DNA of 64,000 nucleotides from Microbacterium laevaniformans (lineage in GTDB: Bacteria; Actinomycetota; Actinomycetes; Actinomycetales; Microbacteriaceae), in the NCBI RefSeq assembly GCF_016907555.1, contig NZ_JAFBCE010000001.1, positions 124,001-188,000 on the forward strand. The letters run 5' to 3'. Of the stretch, positions 1 through 10,700 are shown in pieces. Below the pieces are notes generated by a model. The model searched no databases. It had not been told where the DNA came from and saw nothing but the letters and a program-made list of their open reading frames with translations. The position numbers were made by a program, and so were the translations under genes. How positions within the stretch are numbered: position 1 is the first letter of the stretch; every line of letters begins with the position of its first letter.

Positions 1-3000
1 GCCTGGAGGACGGTTTCCCCCAGAGCGAACCCTGGACCTTCTACCGCGGCATCGCGGTGACGAACGAGCCCGCCCGGATCACGCCGTCTGGGCTCAACAA
101 CGGCTACTTCGACTTCGGCGGCAACCCGGCACCTCGGCTGCTGCACTGGTTCCCCAGCTTCAACGCCGGCTCGGTCAGCGGCGCCTCGCAGGGACCCTGG
201 ACGGTCAACGGCAACTCCCAGTACCTCGTCTACGGCGGCGAGTTCACCCGCGTCAACAACACGGGGCAACAGGGTCTCGTGCGCTTCGCGGTCCCATCGA
301 AGTCGACCAATGCGCAGGGGCCCCTGCTGTGGAACACGGCGTGGCCGGCGACGGCGATCGCGCTGTCCGGGGGATCCGTCCGCGTCAGCTGGCCGCTCAA
401 CTACGACCGTGACAGCGAGTTCCTGACGTACGAGGTGCTGCGCAACAACGTCGTCGTGAAGACCTTTGAGAACGTCCGATCGAAGTCGCCCGACTGGGGT
501 CTGGCGGCGATGGCCTACATCGACAACTCGGTGTCCAACGGCACGACGTACACCTATCGGGTGCGGGCGACCGATGCGCAGGGTCATTCCATCCTGGGTG
601 GGACGGCGACGGTGACCGCTACGGGGACCTCGACCGCGAGTGCGTATCGCGACGCCGTGCTGGCCGACACCCCCCTGGACTACTGGCCGCTCGACGACGA
701 CTCCTCCACCCTGTCCTACGACTGGGCCGGCGCCGCCGACCTCACGGTCAACAGCGGAGTCACCAGAGGGAGCGCCGGCGCGATGCTCAATGACACGCGC
801 CCGTCGTCCACCTTCGACGGATCGAGCGCCGGATTCGCATCCACGACGCAGCAGATCGCAGGTCCCGACACCTTCGGCATCGAGGCCTGGATCAAGACGA
901 CCACGACGGCAGGCGGCAAGATCGTCGGGTTCGGAAACAGCTCGACCGGAACGTCGGGCAGTTACGACCGGCATGTGTACATGGAGCCGGACGGCCGCAT
1001 CACCTTCGGTGTCTACCCCGGTTCGGTCCAGACGATCACGTCCTCGGCGTCGTACAACGACGGTCAGTGGCATCAGATCTCGGCCGGCCTGAGCTCGGGC
1101 GGCATGGTCCTGTACGTGGACGGCGTGCGCGTCGCGATGCGCACCGACGTCACCTCCGCTCAGCCCTACAGCGGCTACTGGCGGGTCGGCGGCGACAGCC
1201 CGTGGTCCGGTGCCGCGTTCTTCGCCGGGGCGATCGACGACGTCGCGATCTACGGCGCGCCGCTGACCCGCCAGCAGGTGGCCGCCCACTACGTCGCCTC
1301 GGGGCGCACGCTCGCCGCCGCCACGGCGCCCGCCGATGCCTACGGCGCCGCCGTCTACACGCTCGAGCCGTCGCTGTACTGGCGGCTCGGAGAGAGCTCC
1401 GGAAACATCGCCGCTGACGCCTCCGGCTTCGGCCAACCCGGCACCTACGTCGGCGCGGTCGCACAAGGCGCGGCGGGTGCGCTGAGTGGAGTGAGCAACA
1501 CGGCGGCGACGTTCTCCGGTGGGCAGGTGATCAGCAAGAACACGTTCTCCAACCCGCGTTCGTATTCGCTCGAGGCCTGGTTCAAGACATCGACGACGAC
1601 CGGCGGAAAGATCATCGGGTTCGGCAACAGCCCCGACGGAAACTCCAACAACTACGATCGGCACGTCTACATGACGCCGGACGGCAGCCTGATCTACGGC
1701 GTATGGGTCGGCTTCAGTGAGACGCTCCAGACGGCGCCGGGCTACAACGACGGTGCGTGGCACCACGTCGTCGCCACGCAGGGCGCCGAGGGCATGAGGC
1801 TCTATGTCGACGGCGCGTTGAAGGGGTCGAACGGTCAGGCCAACGCGCAGGACTACACCGGCTACTGGCACGTCGGCGGCGACGTCACCTGGGGCCCGGG
1901 TGACTGGGAGTTCGACGGACAGATCGACGAGGTCGCGGTGTATCCGATGCCGCTCGCGGCGAGCGACGTCGTGCAGCACTACGCGCTCGGCGCGACGGGG
2001 ACGCCGGCGAACGTTCCGCCGACCGCGTCGTTCACCTCGGCGGTCACCAAACTCGCCGTGGCGGTCGACGGTACGGGCTCGAGCGACAGCGACGGGACGG
2101 TCGCCGGGTACAGCTGGTCGTGGGGAGACGGGTCGCCGGACGGCACCGGTGCAACGGCAACGCACACCTACGCGGCGGCCGGCACGTACACCGTGACGCT
2201 CACGGTGACCGACGACAAGGGGGCGACGGGTGTGTCCTCGACGCCCGTCACCGCGGTCGCCAACCAGGCGCCCGCCGCGTCCTTCACCTCGACGGCGGCG
2301 GACCTGACCATTTCCGTGGACGGCGGTGGATCGACCGACAGTGACGGTCAGGTCACCTCCTACGCCTGGAACTGGGGCGACGGGACCCCCGCGGGCGCCG
2401 GAGCGACGGCATCCCACACCTACGCCACTGCCGGCTCGTACACGGTCACGCTCACCGTGACGGACAACGACGGCGCCACGGCGACGCAGGCGATCCCCGT
2501 GACCGTCACGGCGCCGGTGGTGGGGTCGACGTACGCCAACGACTCGTTCAACCGTACGGTGGCATCCGGACTCGGCACGGCCGACAACGGCGGTGCATGG
2601 ACACTGTCGAACACGGCGTCCAACTACCGGGTCGATGGGACGAAGGCCGTCTTCATCCAGCCCTCCGCCACGGCGCAGCGCTACGCGTACCTGACGGGTG
2701 TGTCTTCGACCGACACTGCGGTGAACGTCGATATCAGCTTCGCTCAGCGGCCGGTGGGCGCCAGCGCGTATGCGACGGTGCACGCACGGCGCGTCGGCGC
2801 CGTCGACTACCGTGCGCGCGTGATCGTCGCCCCGTCGGGCGGGGTCACCGTGCAGCTCTTGCAGACGACGACCACGCTCACCAACGTGGGCACGACGCTG
2901 AACGTCGCCGCGGGCGATGCGCTGCACCTGCGTGTCGAGGCGGTCGGCACGGCACCGACGGCGCTGCGCGTCAAGGTCTGGAAGGTGGGCACCGCCGAAC

Positions 3001-4313
3001 CGGCGGCATGGACCGCGACGGCGAGCGACGCCACCGCGGCACTGCAGGCGGCCGGCTCTGTCGGGCTGGGCGTCTATCTCGGCGGGGGAGCGACGAACGT
3101 TCCGTTCGAGACCGGGTTCGACAACCTCTGGACGGGATCGTCCGCGGGGACCGCCCCCGCGAACCAGCCGCCCGTCGCCGCGGTGACGGCGACCCCCTCG
3201 GGGCTGTCGGTCGCCGTCGACGGCTCCGCGTCCTCCGATGCGGACGGGACCGTGTCGGCATATGCCTGGGACTTCGGCGACGGGGGATCGGGCACGGGAG
3301 CGACCGCCTCGCACACCTACGCCACCGTGGGCACCTATACGGTGAAACTCACCGTCACGGACGACAAGGGTGCGACGGGGAGCTCGTCGACATCGGTGAC
3401 GGTCACCGCGCCGGCCGGACCGCCGAACCAGGCACCGACCGCGGCCTTCACGGCGACGCCTTCGGGATTGTCGATCGCCGTGGACGGGTCTGCGTCGACG
3501 GATGCCGACGGCACCGTATCCGCTTACGCGTGGGACTTCGGCGACGGGACGAGCGGCACAGGGGTCACGGCCACACACGCCTACGCGGCATCGGGAACCT
3601 ACACGGTGAAGCTCACCGTGACCGACGACAAGGGGGCGACAGGCATGACGACGAGCGCCGTCACCGTCGCCGCCCCCGCGGCTGCGCCGTTCGCGGCCGA
3701 CGACTTCGGTCGCGCCTCCGGCACTGCGCTGGGCGTGGCGGTCGTGGGCGGCACGTGGACCCAGACCCAGGGCACCGCCAACGTCGCGATCGACGCAGGA
3801 AGGGCGAAGCTCACCTCGCAGGCCGCGGGACAGACGCGCTCGGCGACGCTGAACGCGACGACCTCGGCGAGCACCGATCTCACCTTCGGGTTCGCACTGC
3901 CGGCGCTGCCGACCGGAGCGCGCATGTACGTTTCCGCCCTCGGCCGCGTCGTCGGGTCGGACGACTACCGCGCGCGGTGGGTCATCGCGCCGGGTGGGGG
4001 CGTGCAGGCGCAGCTCGCGCGCGGCGGCACGGTGCTGGCCTCGCTCGATCTTCCCGGATTCACCCTCGCGGCCAACACCGTGTACACCGTGCGCGTGCAG
4101 GTGGACGGTACGGGGACGACCGCTCTGCGCAGCAAGATCTGGCCCGCGGGCACCGCGGAGCCCTCGGCATGGCAGCTGAGCACCACCGACACCACGGCGG
4201 CGCTGCAGTCGGCGGGCTTCACCGGCTTCACCACCTACGCGGGCACGGGCTTCACAGGCCTGCCGTTCGTCGTGCTCGTGGATGACTTCCAGGCGAAGGT
4301 CGTGGTGCCGTGA
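1..4313 (+). CDS. Giant secreted LamG/PKD-repeat protein, 5' end outside window
   Basis: Secreted multidomain protein, probably an extracellular adhesin or polysaccharide-binding surface protein; the ligand is unknown. The frame is open from base 3, so the N-terminus lies outside the window and the GTG at 57 is internal. By comparison with the paralogue at 7790-12499 the missing part is a signal peptide and most of a beta-propeller-like domain of about 400 residues. Visible in order: the propeller end, an Fn3-like domain, two LamG/concanavalin-like domains (about bases 630-2000, both with a GYW(R/H)VGGD strand), two PKD domains, a ~200-residue beta-rich module, two more PKD domains (motifs DADG, WDFGDG, HTYA or HAYA) and a second copy of the module at the C-terminus. 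No LPXTG motif or C-terminal membrane helix is seen. The stop overlaps the next start by four bases, so the two genes are probably cotranscribed. Confidence 0.85.
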   Translation, partial: LEDGFPQSEPWTFYRGIAVTNEPARITPSGLNNGYFDFGGNPAPRLLHWFPSFNAGSVSGASQGPWTVNGNSQYLVYGGEFTRVNNTGQQGLVRFAVPSKSTNAQGPLLWNTAWPATAIALSGGSVRVSWPLNYDRDSEFLTYEVLRNNVVVKTFENVRSKSPDWGLAAMAYIDNSVSNGTTYTYRVRATDAQGHSILGGTATVTATGTSTASAYRDAVLADTPLDYWPLDDDSSTLSYDWAGAADLTVNSGVTRGSAGAMLNDTRPSSTFDGSSAGFASTTQQIAGPDTFGIEAWIKTTTTAGGKIVGFGNSSTGTSGSYDRHVYMEPDGRITFGVYPGSVQTITSSASYNDGQWHQISAGLSSGGMVLYVDGVRVAMRTDVTSAQPYSGYWRVGGDSPWSGAAFFAGAIDDVAIYGAPLTRQQVAAHYVASGRTLAAATAPADAYGAAVYTLEPSLYWRLGESSGNIAADASGFGQPGTYVGAVAQGAAGALSGVSNTAATFSGGQVISKNTFSNPRSYSLEAWFKTSTTTGGKIIGFGNSPDGNSNNYDRHVYMTPDGSLIYGVWVGFSETLQTAPGYNDGAWHHVVATQGAEGMRLYVDGALKGSNGQANAQDYTGYWHVGGDVTWGPGDWEFDGQIDEVAVYPMPLAASDVVQHYALGATGTPANVPPTASFTSAVTKLAVAVDGTGSSDSDGTVAGYSWSWGDGSPDGTGATATHTYAAAGTYTVTLTVTDDKGATGVSSTPVTAVANQAPAASFTSTAADLTISVDGGGSTDSDGQVTSYAWNWGDGTPAGAGATASHTYATAGSYTVTLTVTDNDGATATQAIPVTVTAPVVGSTYANDSFNRTVASGLGTADNGGAWTLSNTASNYRVDGTKAVFIQPSATAQRYAYLTGVSSTDTAVNVDISFAQRPVGASAYATVHARRVGAVDYRARVIVAPSGGVTVQLLQTTTTLTNVGTTLNVAAGDALHLRVEAVGTAPTALRVKVWKVGTAEPAAWTATASDATAALQAAGSVGLGVYLGGGATNVPFETGFDNLWTGSSAGTAPANQPPVAAVTATPSGLSVAVDGSASSDADGTVSAYAWDFGDGGSGTGATASHTYATVGTYTVKLTVTDDKGATGSSSTSVTVTAPAGPPNQAPTAAFTATPSGLSIAVDGSASTDADGTVSAYAWDFGDGTSGTGVTATHAYAASGTYTVKLTVTDDKGATGMTTSAVTVAAPAAAPFAADDFGRASGTALGVAVVGGTWTQTQGTANVAIDAGRAKLTSQAAGQTRSATLNATTSASTDLTFGFALPALPTGARMYVSALGRVVGSDDYRARWVIAPGGGVQAQLARGGTVLASLDLPGFTLAANTVYTVRVQVDGTGTTALRSKIWPAGTAEPSAWQLSTTDTTAALQSAGFTGFTTYAGTGFTGLPFVVLVDDFQAKVVVP

Positions 4314-5023
4314 CCGTCGCAGCGGCCTACGCGCAGCTCGGCGCCGCGCAGAAGGGCCGGGGACGCGGAGCTCCGGCGTACTCGCTCTACGTCAACCGTC
4401 CGGTCGGCCGGGTCATCGCGGCCGGCGCATACGCGGTCGGGCTGACACCCAATCAGGTGACCGCCGTCAGTGCCGGGCTGACATTCACGGGGATCGTCCT
4501 TCTCGCGACGGTACCTCCGTCGTTGCTCCTCGGCGTCGTCGTCTGGCTGCTGCTCGCCGCGGGCTACGCCTGGGACAGCGCAGACGGGCAGGTCGCCCGG
4601 CTGCGCGGCGGAGGGTCTCTGGCCGGCGAGTGGCTCGATCACGTGGTCGATGCGGCCAAGCTGGTCAGTCTGCACGTGGCGGTCGCCGTCGGGGCGTTGC
4701 GCTTCTTCGATGCGCCGGTGGCGTGGATCCTGGTACCGCTGGGCTTCACGATCGTTGCGACGGTCGCGTTCTTCGGGATGATCCTGAACGATCTGCTGCG
4801 CGCTCGCGCCGGCGTGGCCCAGGCGGCGGAGGCGGGAGGATCGTCGCCGCTGCGATCGATCCTCGGGCTCCCTGTCGATTACGGGGTCTGGTGTCTCTCG
4901 TTCGTGCTGTGGGGAGCACCGCCGGTGTTCGTCGTGGTGTACTCCATGCTCGCGTTGACGGCTCTCGCGCACCTCGTTGCGGCGCTGCCGGTGTGGTTTC
5001 GCCGCATGAAGCACCTCGGATGA
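4310..5023 (+). CDS. CDP-alcohol phosphatidyltransferase family protein
   Basis: Integral membrane enzyme of the CDP-alcohol phosphotransferase family (237 aa), which transfers a phospho-alcohol group from a CDP-linked donor to an acceptor alcohol at the cytoplasmic membrane. The full signature DxxDGxxAR(x8)GxxxDxxxD is present as DSADGQVAR followed by GEWLDHVVD at about residues 89-114; its Asp residues bind the catalytic metals. Several hydrophobic segments surround it. The GTG start overlaps the stop of the PKD protein gene (GTGA). The acceptor cannot be read from the sequence: it could be a phospholipid step, or a polar-lipid step tied to the surface polymer made by the neighbouring cluster. 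The link to a giant secreted protein rather than to lipid genes is unusual. Confidence 0.88.
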   Translation: MTVAAAYAQLGAAQKGRGRGAPAYSLYVNRPVGRVIAAGAYAVGLTPNQVTAVSAGLTFTGIVLLATVPPSLLLGVVVWLLLAAGYAWDSADGQVARLRGGGSLAGEWLDHVVDAAKLVSLHVAVAVGALRFFDAPVAWILVPLGFTIVATVAFFGMILNDLLRARAGVAQAAEAGGSSPLRSILGLPVDYGVWCLSFVLWGAPPVFVVVYSMLALTALAHLVAALPVWFRRMKHLG

Positions 5024-5157
5024 GCGCGCGGTGCGCCGCGCTCGCGGTGAGAAGAGTCTCATAGTCGGCAAGGGCGCTCTGCGCACTTGCTACGCTCGAC
5101 ACACCCCGCGTGCGATCGTTGCCGCGTGGTGGACTCTTGGGGAGAAAGAGACTCCTC

Positions 5158-7767
5158 ATGCGTTCCACGGCGTCTGCCGTCCTTCTCGTCAGCGCGCTCC
5201 TCGCCGGCGGCGTTCCCACCGCCGCCCTCGCCGTCGATCGTGACATCGCCTCCTCGCCGACGGTTGTGACCGCTGCGGCACCCGCCGTGGTCTTCGCGGA
5301 CGACATGCAGCGCAGCGTCGCGACGGGACTCGGCGGGGCCTCGGGCGCGGCCACGTACCGAATGTCCGACCCGCGCGCCTTCTCCGTCTCGGGCGGAGCG
5401 GCGCGTGCGGTCATCCGCGTTCCCGGAACGTCGGTGGCCGCATCGCCGTCCGGGCTCACAGCGCTGGACACGACGCAATCGGTCGCCTTCACGGTGCCGA
5501 GCCTTCCCGCGTTCGGACGCGGGGTGTATCTGAATCTGCAGGCGCGCAAGACCGCCTCCGGGTTCTACCACGTGCAGGTGGTCGTCGATCCGAAGGGCTC
5601 CGCGGTGCTCGAGGCGCTCCGAGTCACCGGATCACGCCAAGTCGTGCTCGCTCGCACCACCCTCTCGACCCGGCTCCGCGCCCACACCTCCATCGTCCTC
5701 GAAGCGAGTGTGAGGGGCACTACTTCCGTGGCGGTCGACGCCGTCGTGACGGTCGGTGGTGTCACCACCCGGCTCGCCGCCACGGACGCGAGCTCGGCCC
5801 GTCTCGCCGCCGCCGGCGCGGTCAGCGTGGGCGGCTACCTCTCGAGCAGCTCGTCTGCTCAGCAGTTCGTCTTCGACGATTACCGTGTCGCCGTCGCGCC
5901 GACGGGGGCCGGTCCCGGCAGCAACAGCCCTCAGCCCACGCCGTCGCAGCCGTCGACGCCGCGCCCCTCCCCGACGCCGTCCCCGACACTCGCGCCGTCC
6001 CCGACACCCGCGCCGACGCCGTCCCCCGCGCCGACTCCGTCTCCGTCCGTGCAGCCCGACCCGTCGTCGAGCTCCACGCTCACCTGGGACGAGTCCGGCA
6101 CACGGCGCCACCGTGGTGCCCCGTTGCCGGGCGTGTCCAGCGCGCCGATTCCGGTCGGCGCCGTCATCGTCGACGGTTCCGCACGCGCCGGGGGCACCGG
6201 GTCGGCCTCCGCACCCTTCTCCACCATCCAGAGCGCTGTCGACCGCGCCAGCACCGGTGCCGTCATCGTCGTCCACAGCGGCACCTACAACGAGAACGTC
6301 ACCGTACCGGCCGGTAAGCGCGTGACGATCCAATCCGCGCCCGGTGCGCAGGTCTGGCTCGACGGCGCTCGCCCCGTCACCGGGTGGCGCAGCGCCGGAA
6401 CGACGTGGGTCGTCGACGGGTGGACGGCGCAGTTCGATTCCAGCCCCACGTTCACCCGTGGTGCCCCCGACGGCACGACCAGCGGATGGCAGTGGATCAG
6501 CGCGGGACACCCGATGGCGGCCCATCCCGACCAGATCTGGATCGACGGCGCGGCGCTGGCACAGGTCGGCAGTCGCGATCAGGTGCGTCCCGGCACCTTC
6601 TTCGTGGATACCGCCGCCGATCGCCTGTACATCGGTTCCTCGCCGGAGAGCCATCAGGTGCGCGCGTCATCGGAGACCAAGGCGCTCTCGATCCGAGGCG
6701 CCGGCACGGTCATCCGTGACATCGGCATCCGGGGATATGCGACATCGGTCTGGATGATGGGCACCGTGACGATCGAGGCGCCGGATGTCACCCTTCAGGG
6801 GGTGACCGTCGCCGACAACGCGACGACGGGAGTGTTCGTGGGGGCCGCGCGCGCGACTCTGCGCGACGTGACCCTCGCTCGCAACGGTCTGCTGGGCATC
6901 GGGGCGAACCTGGCGGACGATCTGCGTCTCGAGAACGTCCTGGCCCTCGAGAACAACGCGGAGCACTTCAACCAGGCTCCGGTGTCGGGGGGCGTGAAGA
7001 TCGCCAAGTCGCGCGGTGTTCGCGTCGTCGATTCCGCCTTCCTCCGCAACGACGGCCCGGGGATCTGGACGGACCAGTCCGTCTTCGATCTCACGATCGC
7101 CAGGAGCGACCTGATCGGCAATCTCGGGCACGGCGCCTTCATCGAGCTGACTCAGAAGGTCGACATCGTCGACGATCTCATCGTCGGGAACGGCGGCAAT
7201 GCGCTGAAGATCAACAACACCGGCGACGTGCAGATCTGGAACAACACGATCGTCGGCGGAAACCGGACGATCAACATCGTCCAAGACTCTCGCAGCCAGG
7301 AGGACGCGTCCGTCCCTGGCCACGATCCGCGGCGTCCGTTCCCCGACCCCGACATGCCGTGGACGATCCGGGACATCGCCCTCGGCAACAATGTGGTGGG
7401 AGGCAGCAGCGGCGCGTGCACCCTGTGTGTCGAGGACTACTCGCACCGCTTCGCCGCGAGTGAGCTGAACATCCGATCGGACGGCAACATCTTCCAGCGC
7501 ACGGGAGCATCGCAGCCCGCGTGGCTCGTCGTATGGTCCCGGGGCGCCGCGAACGTGAATCCCTTCGGCTTCACGACGCTCGACGGCTACCGTGCGATCA
7601 CGGGCCAGGACCTGCACTCGATCTCCATCGACGGTCGCCCGGTGACCACCCCCACCGGTTCTCTGCTGGGCGATGTGTCGCACCCAGGTGTCGCGCAACC
7701 CCGCCCTCCGCGCGCAGCGGCGTGGTGGACGGGATCGGTCGACGGGGTCGGGGCGCGGATGCCGTGA
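5158..7767 (+). CDS. Secreted right-handed parallel beta-helix protein
   Basis: Secreted protein of 869 aa. A signal peptide (MRSTASAVLLVSALLAGG, with cleavage near ALA) fixes the start at ATG 5158, preceded by a purine-rich GGGGAGAAAGAG. An upstream in-frame GTG at 5110 would add residues before the signal and is less likely. Residues about 40-235 form the same beta-rich module found in the PKD/LamG proteins. A Pro/Ser/Thr linker of roughly 50 residues with SPTP and APTP repeats follows. The C-terminal ~500 residues begin with a VIVDGSARAGGTGS segment and continue as parallel beta-helix (PbH1-like) repeats, a fold common in polysaccharide lyases, hydrolases and glycan-binding proteins. No catalytic triad is assigned. 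Its 3' end forms a hairpin shared with the convergent gene. Confidence 0.85.
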   Translation: MRSTASAVLLVSALLAGGVPTAALAVDRDIASSPTVVTAAAPAVVFADDMQRSVATGLGGASGAATYRMSDPRAFSVSGGAARAVIRVPGTSVAASPSGLTALDTTQSVAFTVPSLPAFGRGVYLNLQARKTASGFYHVQVVVDPKGSAVLEALRVTGSRQVVLARTTLSTRLRAHTSIVLEASVRGTTSVAVDAVVTVGGVTTRLAATDASSARLAAAGAVSVGGYLSSSSSAQQFVFDDYRVAVAPTGAGPGSNSPQPTPSQPSTPRPSPTPSPTLAPSPTPAPTPSPAPTPSPSVQPDPSSSSTLTWDESGTRRHRGAPLPGVSSAPIPVGAVIVDGSARAGGTGSASAPFSTIQSAVDRASTGAVIVVHSGTYNENVTVPAGKRVTIQSAPGAQVWLDGARPVTGWRSAGTTWVVDGWTAQFDSSPTFTRGAPDGTTSGWQWISAGHPMAAHPDQIWIDGAALAQVGSRDQVRPGTFFVDTAADRLYIGSSPESHQVRASSETKALSIRGAGTVIRDIGIRGYATSVWMMGTVTIEAPDVTLQGVTVADNATTGVFVGAARATLRDVTLARNGLLGIGANLADDLRLENVLALENNAEHFNQAPVSGGVKIAKSRGVRVVDSAFLRNDGPGIWTDQSVFDLTIARSDLIGNLGHGAFIELTQKVDIVDDLIVGNGGNALKINNTGDVQIWNNTIVGGNRTINIVQDSRSQEDASVPGHDPRRPFPDPDMPWTIRDIALGNNVVGGSSGACTLCVEDYSHRFAASELNIRSDGNIFQRTGASQPAWLVVWSRGAANVNPFGFTTLDGYRAITGQDLHSISIDGRPVTTPTGSLLGDVSHPGVAQPRPPRAAAWWTGSVDGVGARMP

Positions 7768-7785
7768 TCGGCGCCCGACCCCGTC
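7741..7785. terminator. Bidirectional hairpin between convergent genes
   Basis: GC-rich inverted repeat with arms of about 15 bp (GACGGGGTCGGGGCGC and its near-complement, one bulge) around a 14-nt loop. It spans the stop codon of the beta-helix gene and the 22-bp gap before the convergent PKD/LamG gene, so it could stop transcription from both sides. Confidence 0.6.
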
Positions 7786-7789
7786 GGAA

Positions 7790-10700
7790 CTACTTCGCGG
7801 GTCCGGCCCAGAAGCCGTCGTAGGAGTACTGCACGGGAACCGCGGTGGCGCTGGCGGACAGGTAGCTGTTGATGCCGACGACGCCGGGCACTTGGAGGGC
7901 CGGAGTGGCGTCGGACGATGTCAGGGTCCACGATGCGGGCTCCGCCGTCGCGGTGCGCCACACCTTGGCCTTGAGGCTCGTCGCGTTGGCCCCGCTCACC
8001 TGGAAGCGGATGCTGAGTGCATCGCCGGCGGTCACCGTCGTGTTCGGGATGGTCAGGCTCGTCAGCACGGTCTCGGTGCCCGCCACCGTGCGGGTGAGCC
8101 ACACGGCCACGGCTCCCGTCGAGGCCACACGCACCTTCGCCCGATAGTCGTTCGCGGCATCGACCTGTCGACCGATCGCGGAGAAGTAGTACCCGCCCCC
8201 GGTCGACGGCTGGCTGAACGTCACGGTGAACCGCTCCTCGGCGTCGGTCGACGCGGTCGCCGCGGGCAGCGACGCCGTGTACGAGTTGCCCGCCGACAGC
8301 GTGACCTTCGCTGTTCCGCCGGAGACGGAGAACTTGCCGACCGCCGTCGCCGTGTTCGGTGTGATCGCCCAGGCTCCGCCCACATCGGAAGCGCCCCAAC
8401 CGCTGGCGACGGTGCGCTCGAAGTCGTCGCGCGCCCATACCCGCGGGGCCGTGACCGTCACGGGAGCGGTCTGTGCGGATGTCGCACCGTGATCGTCGGC
8501 CACGGTCAGCGAGATCGTGTAGGACCCGGCCACCGCGTAGTCATGCACGGCGGTGGCGCCTGTCGCGCTCGTCCCGTCTCCGAAATCCCAGGTATACGAG
8601 GCGATGCTGCCGTCCGGGTCCGTCGAGCCGGTGGCATCGACGGCAACACGAAGGTCGGTCACCCCGGTGACGAACGCGGCGACCGGCGGCTGATCGGCCA
8701 CCACTGTGATCGCGTGGGACGCGGTGGTGGTGGCCCCCTTGTCGTCTGTCGTCACCAGCGAGACCGTGTAGGTGCCGGCCGATGTGTAGACGTGCGAGGC
8801 CGTCGCTCCCGCGCCCGTGGATCCGTCGCCGAAGTCCCACGCGAACGAAGCGATGGTGCCATCGGGGTCGGTGGAGGCGCTGGCGTCCACGCTCACGGAG
8901 AGGAAGTCCGTCGTCTCCGTGAAGGCTGCTGTCGGCGGTTGGTTCGGAACGGCGCTCGCCGTCACCACGCGCGTCACCGTGCCCGTCATCCCGTCGTTGT
9001 CGGTCACCGTGAGCCGCACCGTGTAGTCGCCCGGAGCGGCGTAGGTGTGCGCGGCGTTCGTCCCGGAGGCTGAGGTTCCGTCGCCGAAGTCCCACGCAAA
9101 GGCGGCGATGGAGCCGTCGCTGTCGTGCGATGTGCTGCCGTCCACGCTGAGGGCGAGATGGTCGATGGTGGGGGAGAAGGCCGCGGTGGGCGCTTGGTTC
9201 GGCGCCACGGTCACGGTCTTCGACAGTGCGCCGGTGAGAAGCGTCGCGTCCGTGGCGGTGAGCGTGATCGTGTACGTGCCGGCGGCGGCGTAGGTGTGCG
9301 TCGCCGTCGGTCCTGACGCGCTCGTGCCGTCGCCGAAGTTCCATGCGTAGGTGGCGAGGTTGCCGTCGGCATCCGTCGTCGCGGAGCCGTCGACGGTCGT
9401 CGTGAGATAGGTCGAAGCGACCGTGAACGAAGGCACCGGTGCGCGTTCGCTCGGTACGCGGCCCGCCGCGGCGAAGTGCGCGCGCACACGACTCTCGCTG
9501 AGGACGCTCGGATACACGGCGACCTCATCGAGGGTGCCGGCGATGTAGTTGCTCGACGTGTTGCCCCAGGTCTTGTCGCCACCGATGCGCCAGAAGCCGC
9601 GGTAGACCTGTGCGGTGGTCACCGGCGAACTCGCCACGAGCTGCGTGTCGATCCACAGTTTCATCCCGTCGGCTCCCTGCGAGGCGACGATGTGGTGCCA
9701 CTGGCCGTCGTTGTAGGCGTTCGTGCTCGTGATGGTGTTCTGCGTACCGTTGTACGTGCCGAAGTTCACGCGTCCATTGCTCTGCATCACGACGTGCCGG
9801 TCGTAGCTGCTGCTCAGCCCGGAGGACGTGTTGCCGAACCCGATGAGCTTGCCACCCTTCGTGCTCGTGGTCTTGACCCACAGTTCTGCGCTGAACGCCT
9901 GCGGAGCGTCCCACGCTTCCTGAGCGACTCCGAGCGCTGTGCTCCCGTTGAAGGTGGTGGCGCTACTGCCGGGGGTGATCCCGCCGACGGCGCGTGTGAC
10001 GGTACCGGACAGTGCTCCGACCGGACCGCCGCCGGCGGCGTCGGTGAGTGCGGTGCCCGTGGCTTCGTCGAGACGCCAGTACAGATCGGGTCGATCGGCC
10101 GACACCGTTGTGCCGTACGCGTCCGACCCGGCGGTGCCCCATGCGCCCGTGCGACCGCTCACGGTGTAGTGCGACTGCACATCCGTCTGCGAGAGCGCCT
10201 TCGGGTAGACCGCGACGTCGTCGATGCTGCCGGCGAGCCCGGCGTCGGTGGGACGATTCGTGAAGCCCGACGTCTGGTCGGCCCCGATGCGCCAGTAGCC
10301 CGTGTAGGACTTCGGCGTGGTCGCCGCCTGGGAGCGCCCGACGCGTACACCGTCGACGAAGAGCTGCATCCCCGTGCCGTCGACCGTGCCGACGAGGTGG
10401 TGCCATTGGCCGTCGTTCACGCTGCCGCGGCTGAACACGGTGCGGTAGGCGCCATCGTTGATGGAGAAGTTCACGCGTCCGGCGGTGTCGAGGTAGAGCA
10501 CGCGGTCGGTGCCGCCGGAGGACGAGGTCCCGGCGGCGGAGTCCCCGAAGCCGACGATGCGCCCTCCGCGTGTGCTCGTGGTGTTCACCCAGGCCTCGAC
10601 CGACACCGCCGTGTCGCTCGGCAGCGCATCCACCGTCGTCATGCGTGGCGTACTGCCGCCGGCCGACGTGATCGCGGCATCCGTGTCGCCCTGCAGCGCC

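Noticed and set aside
2597..4285. Plus-strand frame inside the first PKD protein gene
   Set aside because: Arg/Gly/His-rich out-of-frame translation of PKD repeats.
5110..5157. GTG 5110 as start of the beta-helix protein
   Set aside because: It would add 16 residues before a well-formed signal peptide; ATG 5158 has better upstream spacing.
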